Position numbers and translations under genes: made by a program. 64,000 nucleotides of DNA, taken from NCBI GenBank assembly GCA_051453625.1, contig JBOZIK010000001.1:91345430-91409429 (forward strand), given 5' to 3'. Origin of the DNA: Welwitschia mirabilis. Taxonomy: Eukaryota > Gnetophyta > Gnetopsida > Welwitschiales. The notes beneath the pieces were generated by a model that worked only from the letters and a program-made list of their open reading frames with translations, did not search any database and was not told the origin of the DNA. This document shows, one piece after another, positions 10,813 to 22,570 of this stretch (position 1 is its first letter; each line of letters starts with the position of its first letter).

Positions 10813-12714
10813 ATTGATAAATCAACTTTATATGTTACCTTCTATGATCACTATCTTTAATTGAAAATTTTTTAGCCTTTTGTATTGATTTTATATCATG
10901 GCTCATGACCTATAATATACTTTAAGAATTCATTTTTGGCTATCCCATTTATAGCTTTCTGAATATGACTATTATGCTCTTAAAGTCTAATAGTTTTATT
11001 TAATTTTGCCCTTTTTAACATTGCATAACTAATTAAATGAGTTTAACTTACTATATCAATTTAAATTATTTTTGTCTAGTCAATTCAAAATAGAACTATT
11101 TTTTAGAGTTGAAAATTTAAATTCAAAGCTATAATGCTCCTTCATTTTAGAATTTACTACTAGAATTAGAAGCTTGTTTTCATCCTTATGTCACAAAATT
11201 ATTTTCAATGGATTTTAAAGGTGTTTTACAAAGACTCATGTATGAATAAATTAACCTAAATAACCATTTATTAATTATGCATTTTGTTCTAAAATCCTTT
11301 CAAGAATGCACCATTACATTGAAGGAAGGTATGAGCTTCAATATTCCCTCTCAGATTCTAGGATTTGAAAGATCTTAGAGAATTAAAATTGCTAAATTGT
11401 TGAGAGTCCTAATCACAAAAAAAGGTTTATACTTGCTAATCTTTTATTAGCTTTTTAATTTTTTCTATAACATTTTAAACTAGGAATTTTTAAATGGCAA
11501 GTATAATTTAGAAACAAATTTAATATCATTATCTTCTAAAGCTATGGTTCATCTAGGTATAAGCAATACATATCAAATTTATGACATCTTGATTCCCCTA
11601 GAAATAGATAAGATCCCTATTAATAATATTCATTGTTATCATGGAATTTCCCCAAAGAAACCATAAATTTTGACAAATACTATTTGGAACTTTTAGGGTT
11701 TTAAAGGAAATGACTTTAAATAGCAACCTGAGTAGTAGGCTAAGAGTCTCATGATGTTGTGTTATTTGCATGATCTGCAATAATTGTAGTGAGATGACCT
11801 ATGCTTGGTTTGTTATATAAAATAAACTATCTTTTCATCCCACTCACGTGCTTGACTATAGGCTTCATTAAGAAGTCTATTAATCATTCAACATAGTCCA
11901 TAATATAAATTTGATCTTACATCCTACCTCATTAATCATATTTTATTCTCTTGGGGATAACTATACTAAAGGATGTACTAGACTACATCTAGTCATTACT
12001 TCCTCCCGAAGGCTACTTGCGTTAAATCTAGAAAACTTTACCTATTACATATATAATGTACTTTTTTGGGTTTCAGGTAAATAAGCTTATCACAAATTTC
12101 TCTTACCCATATTTATATTCTTTTATTTTTAATAAATAAATGCCTAAATTACCTTTAGAAATTATTAATACAATAAAAAGCAATCTCTTTTTTAGTTGTG
12201 TCTATTTTCAATCCAATTTTACTATAATTCATATTAGTGGAGCTAAAATTCATCTAAAATATCACACAAATTTGTTACATCATAACTCCACATGCTTGAA
12301 GTGTTAAAACTATGGTTAAATATTAAAAGTAAGTTTACCATGATCAAAAATGTCCTAGCATTAACTTATTCTTTCCATATTGGAGATTCGTTTTGTAGTA
12401 GCATGGTCATGGTAGACAAATATCTAAAGAAGGCTAAACAATTAGTTTATTCATTCTATACCAGTAGGATCTTCAATATAGGAAATCAAATAAAATTTCT
12501 ATATTTCCATTTTATACATAATAAATATATTAAGGATAAGCTTTGCTTTGACTATAAAGATGATTTAAAATGGAAAGAAAGAAATAAGCATTCGTAAATT
12601 CAAATCCTTCATGAGGGATGGAGGTCTCTAAGCCTATTACTTATCTATATCCATAAGCCCTTAAATCTTGTAGAATATTTGGAGTCAGTTTTATAGATTT
12701 TGATTAGAAAATAG
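10813..12714. other. AT-rich DNA, nothing recognised
   Basis: An open frame of 101 codons at 12292-12597 (plus strand) has no recognisable motif and ordinary local AT-rich composition. It is probably chance or old transposon coding sequence. The rest shows no feature I can support. Confidence 0.35.
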
Positions 12715-13301
12715 ATTCATTAATTTAAGAATATTATTTAAGAAATATTACATTAATTAATAGATCTCAATGGTCGTTTATTGATAATTCGTAACTAGCA
12801 ACTGGATTTTAGGAAGAAGGACTAGAATTAGACTTCTTAATTTCTCTAAAAAGAAGTCTAAAAGAAATACGACAATGAATGTCACTGCCTCCTACAAAGG
12901 AAATAGGTACCTCTTCATTATAGATTTGTACATCGATAGAGTTTTCTCCTTCTTTAGTCATCATTAAATTATAGAAGGGATTAGTTGAAATTACAATAGA
13001 AGGATTAAAGTTTTTTGTTAAATAGTCCTATTCTTACTTTTTAAACAAAATACAAGAGAGATGATATACCACAGAGGTCTTATATAGATAATAGCAAAAG
13101 AGGCCTACTTATTTATGGGAATTACCTGATGACCCTTTCACCTTATACATGGAATCCACTTTAATTGGCCTTGATGCCATCAAGCACATTGCAGAAGAAT
13201 GAGGTGAGAAGAAGACAATTAAAGAATGGCTACACATAATATTAAAGGCCAAAAAAGCCAACCTTCATGTCATATCCTTAAAACTTATAGTACTAAAAGG
13301 C
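12715..13301 (+). pseudogene. Plus-strand polyprotein-like frame, left half
   Basis: One plus-strand frame can be read for about 190 codons with only a few stops, at codons explicable as Gln, Trp or Arg. Landmarks: SQLATGF-like opening near 12790, QERWYTTEVLYR near 13040-13080, YLWELPDDPFTLYMEST near 13107-13160, and GLDAIKHIAEE then GEKKTIKEWL near 13165-13240. It ends at LIVLKG, exactly where the chromovirus begins, and resumes in frame at 41641 (SIEVKDVDIERLKL). I do not recognise the family. A gag-like protein of a Ty3/Gypsy element is my best inference because the second half is coiled-coil-like. The neighbour to the left is unassigned DNA. Confidence 0.55.
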
Positions 13302-16035
13302 TATAACATCCACATTTTTGGCTTAAAAAATACAATTATTACTTAATTATCAAAAATTGATATCTTCAATATTTGAAACTAACTATTCATTCATTAAAAA
13401 TTTATCATATTTTAAAAAAAAAGTATTATCTTATATCAAAATGTATATCCTAAAATTTTATTACCCAAAATTCAACATGTATAATTTAGTACCAAAATGT
13501 AATATCCACATATCTTAGATAAATCTTCATATATGAATACCTACAAAGTTGAGTTATATAAGACATGTTGCTAGCTAGAACTTATTATACTAAGTATTCA
13601 AATAAAGCTACAATAATAAGCCAAAACTACAAATTTAGTAAATAGAATAAGTGGATATCTTGAAGATATAATATTTACAAGTCTATTATAGATAAAAAGA
13701 AGAGTACAAATTTCTTTCAAATTGACATACAAGATCACATGTTACAACAATGAACAAATCACTCTCATTTAATATTTTCAACCATAAGATAGATCATCAA
13801 TATTTTATTTTCATATTCCCTCCTCTGTAAAATATATCAGCCTTTATTATGCTCTAGTTTAACACCTGTTTAACACAAATAGTATGAAGCAAGAACTATG
13901 AATTATCATAGCCCCTACTATGGCCCAGACAAGGTAAAGACAAAGGTAAGAAAAATTCCAAGGTACAATATATATTAAGATAAGATAAAAATAAAGAATC
14001 TAAATAATCAAGCATTATATTTTCATGAAAATGAAAATGAGATTAGATGGTTTTATCATATAATTTAGCCTCCCTCATTTGGTACTTTGTAACTTTTATT
14101 TATCTACTGCCACATTTAGTGATTTATGATTCTATTTTTATATTTTCACTACCTCATTTAATGATCTATGAATTATCATTCCCACTACCTTATTTGGTGA
14201 TTTGTGAGTTTTTCATATTCCACTATCTCATTCAGTGATCTATAGATTTATTCCTTCTATTGCCTCATTTGACAATTTATGGATTCTCATATTCCACTAT
14301 CTCATCCACCAATTTGTAGAATTATCATTTCCATGAAAAAGGTTTTGAATTTATAAAAGAACATGTTTTTATCCATAAGAGGCAAGATTTATCTTCACAA
14401 CATTAAATTCTTAAGTATCAAGGATATTCACATTTAAACAAAATAGCATTTTTTAATCTTATAAGAAAATAAGATATATGCAAATTTTTAAGTAATATAG
14501 ATCATAAAAGAACAAGTTTTAAGCATAAACAAGATACATAAGAAAAGAACTTAGACCAAATGAAAATTTACAAGAGGATCCTAGAAAAAGAACTTAAAAC
14601 CATACAAAAGATGCAAGAAGAGGCATCCCAAATCATTCAAGTAAGGAATAAGATTAAGAAGAATTATAGGCTATGTAAATAAAGAATAATGTAGATCTTA
14701 TTTAAAAGAAATACTAGATTAAAGAATTTAGTATATCTATCTAGTGTATTCAAGAATACATTTGTAAGAAAACATAGGATTATCCAAGTATTTAAGGGAA
14801 ATCCTAGACCATATAAGAAAATAAAGAAAAATCTAGGATCATACCCATGATTCAAAATGAAGTTTTCCAAGCTTTAAGATTACTACACCTAAGCTGTAAA
14901 AACTCCAAGATTTCAAAGAATCTAAAGTTTCTAAAGTTATAAGGTAGATGGTTTTCAATATTTCAAGACTAGAAGATCTTCAAAATAATAATACTAAGGA
15001 AGAAATAGATCTTGTTTATAATTAGATGAAGGAATTCAAAATATATTGGGAATTTCAAGGGATACATGCAAGCCACTACTATTCTTGAAAAATGGTTATG
15101 ATTCCCTAACCTCCAATCATACATTGTCTGACCACTAGGTATATTTGTTATTTCATCATAATAATAGTATGTTATCATCATGCTAAAAGTTCATTTGCTA
15201 ATAAATAAATAATAGGCATGAAAAATATGCCTCCATCATCAATGCATGAGTTACATAATCTAATGAGTTCTTGACATTTTTAAAAATAAGTATAAATAAG
15301 ATAAATCTCAATCACATGACATCTTTCTATTCATATAAAAGACAAAGAATCATTGGTATTTTATCCAATAAGCCCTTCAAAAGAAAATGCCAAACTTCTG
15401 AAAACATGCTACTACTTGTAATTATTCAAAAAAGAATCAAGATAAGATGTTTAGCAAGTAATTTTAGTAGAAACATCAAGATAATATTTTGTCACATATA
15501 TGTGTTTATCATAATGAATACATGTTAGCCACTAATAAAAGAAAACACAACATCATAACCATGGATGTTACTTTAAGATGAATTATTAAAATAAAATATC
15601 AAAATAAATCAACATAATACATCCTAATAATTATAGCCATTACAAGAATCTTTGGGATGCATTAAAATAAGGAAATGTACTAATCATTATACCTTAAATG
15701 CAATAGTTACAAAAGAAATAAAATAATATTTATATAACCACTAATTTAGCCATTAAAATAATATCATTAAATAAAAAACAAAAGACTATATAAAAATATT
15801 ATTAATTGTAGTAGTTAGAAGAAAATAAAGCATTTAAAATAATAATTGTAGCATGATAAGTCTTAACCAATAAAGTAAAGAATTTCATCTCAAACAATAA
15901 TAATATACTAATAAATAAAGGATCTATGATGAAATCAGCGTAGTAGATCCCACAAGAAAAAAAAATTATTTTTGTTAAGTTTTTCTTTAACTATTTTAAC
16001 TAAAATCTTAGACCTTCAAAATTCTAGACATAACA
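13302..16035 (-). mobile_element. Chromovirus 3' LTR (left, 2.73 kb)
   Basis: Begins TATAACATCCACA (the partner LTR begins TGTAACATCCACA) and ends ACATAACA at 16035. It aligns along its length with 20423-22477 and then, past the Athila insertion, with 41138-41635. The junction region 15545-15600 aligns with 41141-41200. It includes a 37-bp minisatellite (14065-14335). There is no coding sequence; short open frames inside it are chance. Confidence 0.8.
14065..14335 (+). repeat. 37-bp minisatellite inside chromovirus LTR (left)
   Basis: About seven degenerate copies of a unit like CCTCATTTGGTGATCTATGA plus a TTC/ATTTTCA-type spacer. Units start near 14077, 14111, 14153, 14188, 14227, 14264 and 14302. 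The homologous array in the other LTR is at 21205-21510. Confidence 0.75.
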
Positions 16036-16050
16036 TTTCTCCACCTCTTA
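16036..16050 (-). other. Polypurine tract of the chromovirus
   Basis: On the minus strand TAAGAGGTGGAGAAA immediately precedes the LTR start TGTTATGTCTAGA. This is the plus-strand primer position for reverse transcription and fixes the element's direction. Confidence 0.75.
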
Positions 16051-16054
16051 AAAA

Positions 16055-16195
16055 GTTTTATCCTCAAAACTTAAAAAATAAAGCTAAGGTTTCCATTGTA
16101 ATATATCTATTTCACTTTCAAAGGTAGCTTCTACTTCTATCTATCCTAACCCTTACGCTTTATAAGTTGAATTTCTTTTTAGTCTTAAAATATTA
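16055..16195 (-). pseudogene. Chromodomain-like C-terminus of integrase (relic)
   Basis: Minus-strand frame reads IKRKGLG, a stop, then IEVEATFESEIDILQWKP, then LYFLSFEDKTF. This fits the end of a chromovirus integrase: VKWKG....EATWE.E.DI...FP.L.LEDK. The chromodomain is thought to guide insertion towards particular chromatin. It ends just before the polypurine tract, as in intact elements. Nothing of the upstream pol was found, so most of the polyprotein has been deleted or replaced. Confidence 0.6.
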
Positions 16196-16199
16196 ATAT

Positions 16200-18300
16200 A
16201 AGAAATGTATTTTGTTCAGAAAATCTATATGTAAAACACTATAATTGTTAAAATAAGAAACTAAAATACTAATATAAAATAGGTATGAAATAGGAAAAAT
16301 TAGAAATGTTGCCCTGACAAGATTATCAATTAATTTTGATAGAATGAAAAAAGGTAAATATCAATTACTTTTGATAGAATCAAATAAGGTAAATGGCTAA
16401 GCTTAAGTAGACTGAGATGTATTACACAGCAAGTAATGGACTGAAGCATCAAGACAAACAAATATGCATATACAAACAAGGCCATGTGATTTACCACTTG
16501 GGTAAATTATTGGGAAACAATTCATGTGAAGCAAATCCAAAAGTTTTTAATGTGTTTTATGTTGGTCACTTCTAGTAGATACTAATATAAAAACATTACA
16601 CTATTAAAGCCTTCTGTTAAGTTTAAGGTATTTTCCACCTTAACATTATGATTATTCTCAATGTTTTCTAAATCATTTTCACTTGATTGACATCCTTATT
16701 GAATGAAGTCGAGAGTAACCTACCCTATATTAACATCTTTAATATTAGTAAAAACAATCCTAATTTACTACAATTTATGAGAATACATTTCTATTGTTCA
16801 TAATATATATGTAATATTATGCATGTGAGACAATATAATAAAATATAATATAACATTACGCACATAATATAATATAAATGTAATATTATCCATTTGTATT
16901 ATGTAACATAATACATACGCTCTGTATGTAGTAAAATATATAATATTAATAAATAAAAACATGACAATAAACAACTGGACTACACATATGTAATATGTTC
17001 ATGATATTAATAGTGGCCACGTTTATTCAAATAGTTGAATAGGTTCATATTATGTATGAAAACCCCCACTATACTTCTTCATATTAAGACTCATTCATAT
17101 ATTTGGAACCATGTAATAAACCTATTTTAACTTATCATAATAATCAATATTAATACCATTATTGCTTGGTGGTGCCTTCTTGTTTTATCTCCATATATTT
17201 GCCCAATTACTTTACCTTATATACCCACCTCCTACATAACTTCTCTTTTTCTCATTTTACCTAGAATTTAGGGGATTTTTCCTAAACTAGCCCTGAGATG
17301 GATGTTGCTAAAAGCAAAAGTTAAGGTTTGTTGATTTAAAAAGTTCATTGTTTTATAAAATCATGTTCTCAAAATTTTCACACTATGATTCATTAGCTCT
17401 TAGGTTTAGTAGTGTTAATTCTCCTTTAAAACAAACACATAATATTTATATATGTCATAAGGCTTCTTTTCAGCATTATTTTCTCTTAACACAAGTTTGG
17501 AGCTTTGATATCATGTTTTAATGCAAAAGTCAATTTCAATTCTAATGTTAAAGTCCAAATGATTTCAATCCTTTGTGAAGCATTATGTTAATAGAAAATG
17601 TCAATGTGGATGCCTCTTGAAGTGGTATTTTATGAATTTTTATTCATTTACAAATTTTTACTACATTATGTGACTATGGTTTTATAAATTTTTCATAATA
17701 GGTAAATACTTATAAGCTCTTCAGAATGTCAAAATTCTCATATAGATGGTTCACCATCTATGATGACCATTTCACAAAGAATTTGGAATAGTCAAAGTGA
17801 GGATTACACAAGAACACTCCTAGCCACTTGTCACTAAGTTACTTCTTCCCTGTTTATCAATTCAAAGGTTAACTCGCAAGATGTATTACCTTTCTTGAAA
17901 CCACCCTTTTTAGCTTCACTCTCTTGTTTGTAATTTATTTAAAATCTTTGTGATTTAATTCTTAAAGAAGTAAGACTAGTAACAAATGCGCTTACATTTT
18001 TATGAAATATAGATTCATTCTGTGTTTCATATGTAACTATTATGAGTTTACATTCTTTTGATGGAACATGCATCTCATCTTACCTGATCTCAACAAAAAT
18101 AGGTCTAATTTTTCTTTGTTGTTAATTGTGAAGATTGTAATCTGTCTTTCCCATAATATGACCAAAGCCCATCAATGAAGTTCAACATTCTCTAGTCATA
18201 CATGGTTTTGAGGTTCTTAAACTCATTCCTAGAGACTTGTAAAAATGGTTTTACATTCATTATTTATAGAGAAATCTACTGCTAATCTAAAGCATTGACT
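16200..18300. other. Chromovirus interior without recognisable coding sequence
   Basis: AT-rich. A PBS-like string, GAGCTTTGATATCATG on the plus strand at 17488-17503 (complement of a decayed TGGTATCAGAGC), might mark another minus-strand LTR junction. No matching LTR pair was found. TA-rich stretches occur at 16800-16970. Confidence 0.4.
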
Positions 18301-18394
18301 GTTGACTCACTTTTAATATGCAATAGCAGACATGCAGCAAGCATACCCGGTTGCAAGCCCCGGCAAGAAGCCTACACTTCATGCACAACAGAAG

Positions 18395-18836
18395 TCATCT
18401 ATTTGTGTTGGCTAATGACAAATTCTTTAGCTTAATGGTGGAATAGGGCAACTGCAAGGACTGTGTTACACTCAAGAAGATTTTGGAAGATCTCTGTGAG
18501 ACCGTTAATGGCAACCTTAACAAAACTCTCCATTTTATGGACTTGCTCATTCCTTTGGTGCGAGACAAACGCCAAAGCCACACTGACGTAACAAATGCCA
18601 ATGATGCACCTGCGTCCCCTCCTTGCGCACGATGGATGTACCCATTTGCATCTGGCCGATGCCACTGCCACCACGGGTGTTGTGGAGACCGGCTGTGCCG
18701 ATGGTAGCGATTCTGACAGTCTTATTGACCATTTCCACTATGGGTTTGCAGTTTGAGGTGAGGCCACGGAGGCTCCTCGTTGTATCCATTCTCCAGTGGG
18801 AGGAAAGCAAGTAGTGAATGACGATAGAGTTGTACA
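18395..18836 (-). pseudogene. GC-rich, exon-like segment of unknown identity
   Basis: Part of a GC-rich, CpG-containing island (about 18330-19520) within the chromovirus interior. On the minus strand an ATG at 18789 opens MDTTRSLRGLTSNCKPIVEM and a GTAGLHNTRGGSGIGQMQMG stretch. An overlapping frame from about 18674 continues with a hydrophobic segment CIIGICYVSVALAFV and then KMESFVKVAINGLTEIFQNL, ending near 18432. The two frames overlap at about 18600-18680, suggesting one frameshift. Upstream, TCTGTTTGCAG at about 18842-18852 would serve as a splice acceptor. I do not recognise the protein. It is not a SLAC1 core exon. It lies 110 bp beyond the SLAH-like frame on the same strand and may have been captured with it. 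Confidence 0.4.
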
Positions 18837-18949
18837 GAGCTGCAAACAGAAGTAGAAGAAGAGGAATCTGTATCTGAAGAGAACTAAAGCTTAGAGAGAC
18901 GTTCTAAGACCTTACCGCCTTTCCCTTTAAAATCTATACATTGTGTTTC

Positions 18950-19513
18950 TCAGGCTACTGGGTTTTCTATTTTGCTATTGCAGGCCCTTTGAAGCGGGAG
19001 TTGTAACAGAGGATGGTTTTCCATTGAAAGAATGAAATGACTGGCAACAGAGGATGAAGTTAATTGTATATGTAGAAATTTCATGAATTGTACTGTGGCC
19101 AGATACTTCCACAGAATCGCTTGACTGGTGACTCCGAGGCCGATTCTGAAACATGGTAGGGAAAAGCGCAGAAGAAGTGGCCAGAGCTTATCTGTTGGAA
19201 GTAGCAATTCTTCAGAATCGCAGAGTACCTCTAACCCAGCAGCCTTGAGAGCATCAAACAAATGCCCAGCAGGCACAGCTCTGGGCTCATTATCATCAGA
19301 GTTTTCAGCGCCGTAATCTGCTTCTTGAGGTTTACCATGGAGCCAAGTGATTTGCCGCTCTAGCTTCATAGACTTTGTTTTAAAGTCTGTGTGTGGATTA
19401 TATTGGTCTGATCTACTAACAGTAACAGTACTCTTAGCTATGAATTGAGTTTCACAATTTGCAATACTAGCCATTGCCTCAGCATAAGCATGCCCTGACA
19501 GCATTGGCTGCAT
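18950..19513 (-). pseudogene. SLAC1/SLAH-type anion channel, N-terminal fragment
   Basis: An uninterrupted 187-codon frame. Plant SLAC1 and SLAH2/3 proteins are plasma-membrane S-type anion channels that release chloride or nitrate. Residues 44-64 (FKTKSMKLERQ...LHGKPQE), 79-97 (VPAGHLFDALKAAGLEVL), 99-117 (DSEELLLPTDKLWPLLLRF) and 124-150 (GLGVTSQAILWK, then KFLHIQL) follow the SLAH2/3 N-terminal domain and first membrane helix in order and spacing. Similarity stops near residue 152, and the remaining four-fifths of the channel core is absent. The conserved GPEL and RFPIS.FG motifs are altered here (AAGL, RFSLPCFR), which favours a decaying copy. A CAG at 19508-19510, read on the minus strand, could be a splice acceptor, in which case this is an internal exon and Met1 is not the real start. 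GC- and CpG-rich against its surroundings. Confidence 0.7.
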
Positions 19514-19519
19514 GTAACA

Positions 19520-20229
19520 TCTACCAATTTACTCAAAGTTTTATAATGTGTTGAAACTCTATAATGTGTTGGTGTTAGCTTTACCATGAGATATTCCAAT
19601 ATAGAAGAGACGTCTTAAACACATTTAATATTTAACTTTGTTTAAAACAATTAATAAATAAGAGCTTAAATCTTTATTTGGCAGAAGATACATTCAAGAA
19701 GCTAAATGGTTTAACAATATAGTAAGACAAATGTATACATAATTTCAATGTAAAGGAAGAAGTTAGAAATATCATGTAAGATTCTTAAAAGTCATCGAGC
19801 GTAGTGGTTAAGCAAGTAAGAAAAAGTGATATTCCATAAAATCTATATTGCAAGAGCTAACCCTATGATTATCAATTTTGAAGTTACTTAAAAAGTTTCA
19901 TAGAACCTAGAACAATAATGATGTTTAATGTAGGGGTAAACTTTATTTTATTTTATTTTATTATATGATTTTTTTTAATATGTGACTATTCTAGTGATTT
20001 CTTTCATTTCAAAAATGAAATATAAATACTTAGTAATTAAACAAGTTATGTCACTATCATCTCAAACATTAACCCTTTAACGGTAGGTTAGAAGTAAGGA
20101 GAAGCAATGCTAAATGATATGTTAGCAGTATGTAAAACCTAAATCCTTTTCATTTTCATTTTTATGTAGGAGTCTTGCACTTAAAAAGCCAATAAAAGTA
20201 ACCTTTTAATTATCTTATTCAATTAATAC
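19520..20229. other. Chromovirus interior near PBS, nothing recognised
   Basis: AT-rich. A box-A-like GCGTAGTGGTTAAGC at 19800-19814 hints at a SINE, but no box B was found. No gag homology is recognised where gag would be expected. Confidence 0.35.
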
Positions 20230-20422
20230 TACAACCTAGGCTTGATGTTAAAACTTATAACAACTTAACATTAATTATTCCTAGTGAAATTGCAAACTAA
20301 GCTCTAATGTCAACAAGAAATATTCCTAGCCAAATGGCAACCTACGTTTTGATGTTGAAATGTATAATGGGTTCACAGTAATTATTCCTAGTGAAATCAC
20401 AACTTAGGCTCTAATACCAAAA
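20230..20422 (-). repeat. Repeated PBS-like cassette and PBS of the chromovirus
   Basis: The functional PBS is at 20407-20419 (minus strand TGGTATTAGAGCC, complementary to initiator tRNA-Met), next to the LTR start at 20423. To its left the same kind of junction recurs in decayed form: AGCTCTAATGTCA near 20300, GTTTTGATGTTGAAATGTA near 20329 and GGCTTGATGTTAAAACTTA near 20240. An ATTATTCCTAGTGAAAT block is repeated at about 20275 and 20380. This looks like two to three tandem units of roughly 75-105 bp. Confidence 0.6.
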
Positions 20423-22477
20423 TGTAACATCCACATTTTTTACTTAAAAAAGATATGAATGTTACTCAATTACCAAAATGTGACATCCTCGACATTTAAA
20501 ATCAAAACTATGCATTAATTAAAAATTTATCATGTTTAAAACAAAAAGTATGCTCTGATGTCAAAATGTAAGTCCAAAATTTTATAGCCCAAGATTTTAC
20601 AGCCCAAAACTCAAAATGTATAATCCAGTACCAAAATGTGATCTCCACATATTTCAGATAAAACTTCATATATGAATATCAAAAATATCAAGTTATATAA
20701 GAAACTTTAGTAACTAAAACTTATTAAACTAAGGCTTTAAATAAAGCTATAATGATTAGCCAAAACCACAAATTTGTTAAATAGGACAATTGGATATCTT
20801 AAAGATATAATATTTACAAGTCTACTACATATAAAAAAAGAGTACAAATTTCTTTGAAATGGACATAACAAGATCACATATTACAATGATGAACAAATCA
20901 CTCTAATTTAATGTTTTCAAGTACAATTTAGAGAATCAATATTCAATTCCACATGCCCCCCTTCACAAAATATACTAGCCTTTATTATGCTTCATTTTAA
21001 CACTTGTTTAATATAAAATAGTATGGAGTGAGAACCGCAAATCATCATAGTCCCCAATATGGCCTAGGCAAGGCAAAGTTAAAGGTAATAATAACCCAAG
21101 GTACAAGATATATTAAGCTAATATAAGAAGAAAATCTCCAAATAATAAAGCATTAGATTTTCATGGAAATGGAAATGAGATTAACCAGTGTTATCATATA
21201 ATTTATCATTGTCTCATTTAGTGATCTATGATTTTTATTTGTCCACTGCCTTATTTAACAATTTGTGAATCATCATTCCCTACATCATTTGCCTATCTAA
21301 GGTTTTATTTTTATATTTTCACTGCCTCATCTAGCGATGTGTGAATTAGCATTTTCACTACCTCATTTAGTGATCTATGAATTTCTCATATTCCACTACC
21401 TTATTTGGTGATCTTTCGATTTATTCATCCTAGTATCTCATTTGGAAATCTATGGCTTTTCATATTCCACTACATCATTTGGTGATCTATAGAATTCTCA
21501 TTTCCTTAAAGAAGGTTTAAAGTCATAAAAGGGCATGCTTTTATCAATAAGAGGTAAAATTTATGTTCACAATCTTAACTTCTTAAGTATCAAGGATATT
21601 CACATTCAAATGAAATAACATTTTTCAATCTCATAAGAAAACAAGATTTATATAAATTTTTCAAGAATATATGTCATACAAGACTAATTTTTAATCATAA
21701 ATAAGATATACAAGGAAAGAACTTGGATCAAATGAAAATATACAAGATGATCTTAGAAAAATAAAATTAAATCATACAAAAGATGCAAGAAGAATAAGCC
21801 TAAATCATTTAAGTAAGGAATAAGATTAAAAAGGATTACAGGATATCTAAATAAAGAACAAAGATAGATCTCATTTAAAAGAAATACTAGATTATAAAAG
21901 AAAAGAGAAAGAATGTGGTAGATTTATGTAAATGTATGCAAGAAAATATTTGTAAGAAAACATATAATTATATAAGTATTTAACAAAAATCCTAGATCAT
22001 ACAAGAAAATAAAGAGAAACCTAGAACCATACCCATGATTTGAAGTGAAGTTTCCCAAGCTCTAAGATTACTATACCCAAGCTACAAAGACTTCAATATT
22101 TCAAAGGCTCTAAAGTTTTAAAAGCTCTAAGGTAGAAGGTCTCCAATATTTCAAGACTAAAAGATCTTCAAAATAATAAAATATTACTTTTTAATTTACG
22201 TAGCCCTTCAAAGGAATAAGATATTGCTTCTTAATTTACATGGCAACTTTTTATTTGTAGAAAAAACAAAGAATCATTGGTATTTGGTTTAATAAACCCT
22301 TCAAAGGAAAATGTTAAAATTTTGAAAACATGCTACTAATTGTAATTATTCAAAAAATAATCAAAATGATATGTTTAGCAAGTAATTTTAATAAAGACAT
22401 CAAAATACAATTTTGTCACATATAAATATTTATCATAATAAATATGTGTTAGCCACTACTAAAAGAAATTGAAACAT
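20423..22477 (-). mobile_element. Chromovirus 5' LTR, first part
   Basis: Starts TGTAACATCCACA next to the PBS and aligns with 13302-15555. It is interrupted at 22478 by the Athila element. It contains the second copy of the 37-bp minisatellite (21205-21510). Confidence 0.8.
21205..21510 (+). repeat. 37-bp minisatellite inside chromovirus LTR (right)
   Basis: About eight degenerate units related to those at 14065-14335, e.g. CCTCATTTAGTGATCTATGA near 21360. Copy number and order differ from the other LTR. Confidence 0.7.
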
Positions 22478-22525
22478 TATTGTAGTTGGTATTTGTGCAG
22501 ATGTTGTGTCCTTAAACAAATCCTA

Positions 22526-22570
<45 letters not shown>

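Noticed and set aside
12590-13260. A viral (pararetrovirus-like) origin for the minus strand of this region
   Set aside because: A few suggestive words only; the plus-strand frame is longer, less broken and continues in phase across the nested insertion.
14047-14238. A 63-codon hydrophobic open frame in the chromovirus LTR
   Set aside because: It is a translation of the 37-bp minisatellite, without start context or homologues.
17063-17510. A small LTR element suggested by a PPT-like CCCCCACTA (17063) and a PBS-like GCTTTGATATCATG (17488)
   Set aside because: The sequences outside these two sites do not resemble each other, so no LTR pair exists.
18483-18814. Plus-strand open frames of 63-74 codons over the GC-rich island, and 19128-19316
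   Set aside because: They overlap the minus-strand SLAH-like and exon-like frames, show no recognisable motif and reflect high GC content.
19790-19880. A SINE starting GCGTAGTGGTTAAGC
   Set aside because: Box A only; no box B at the expected distance.
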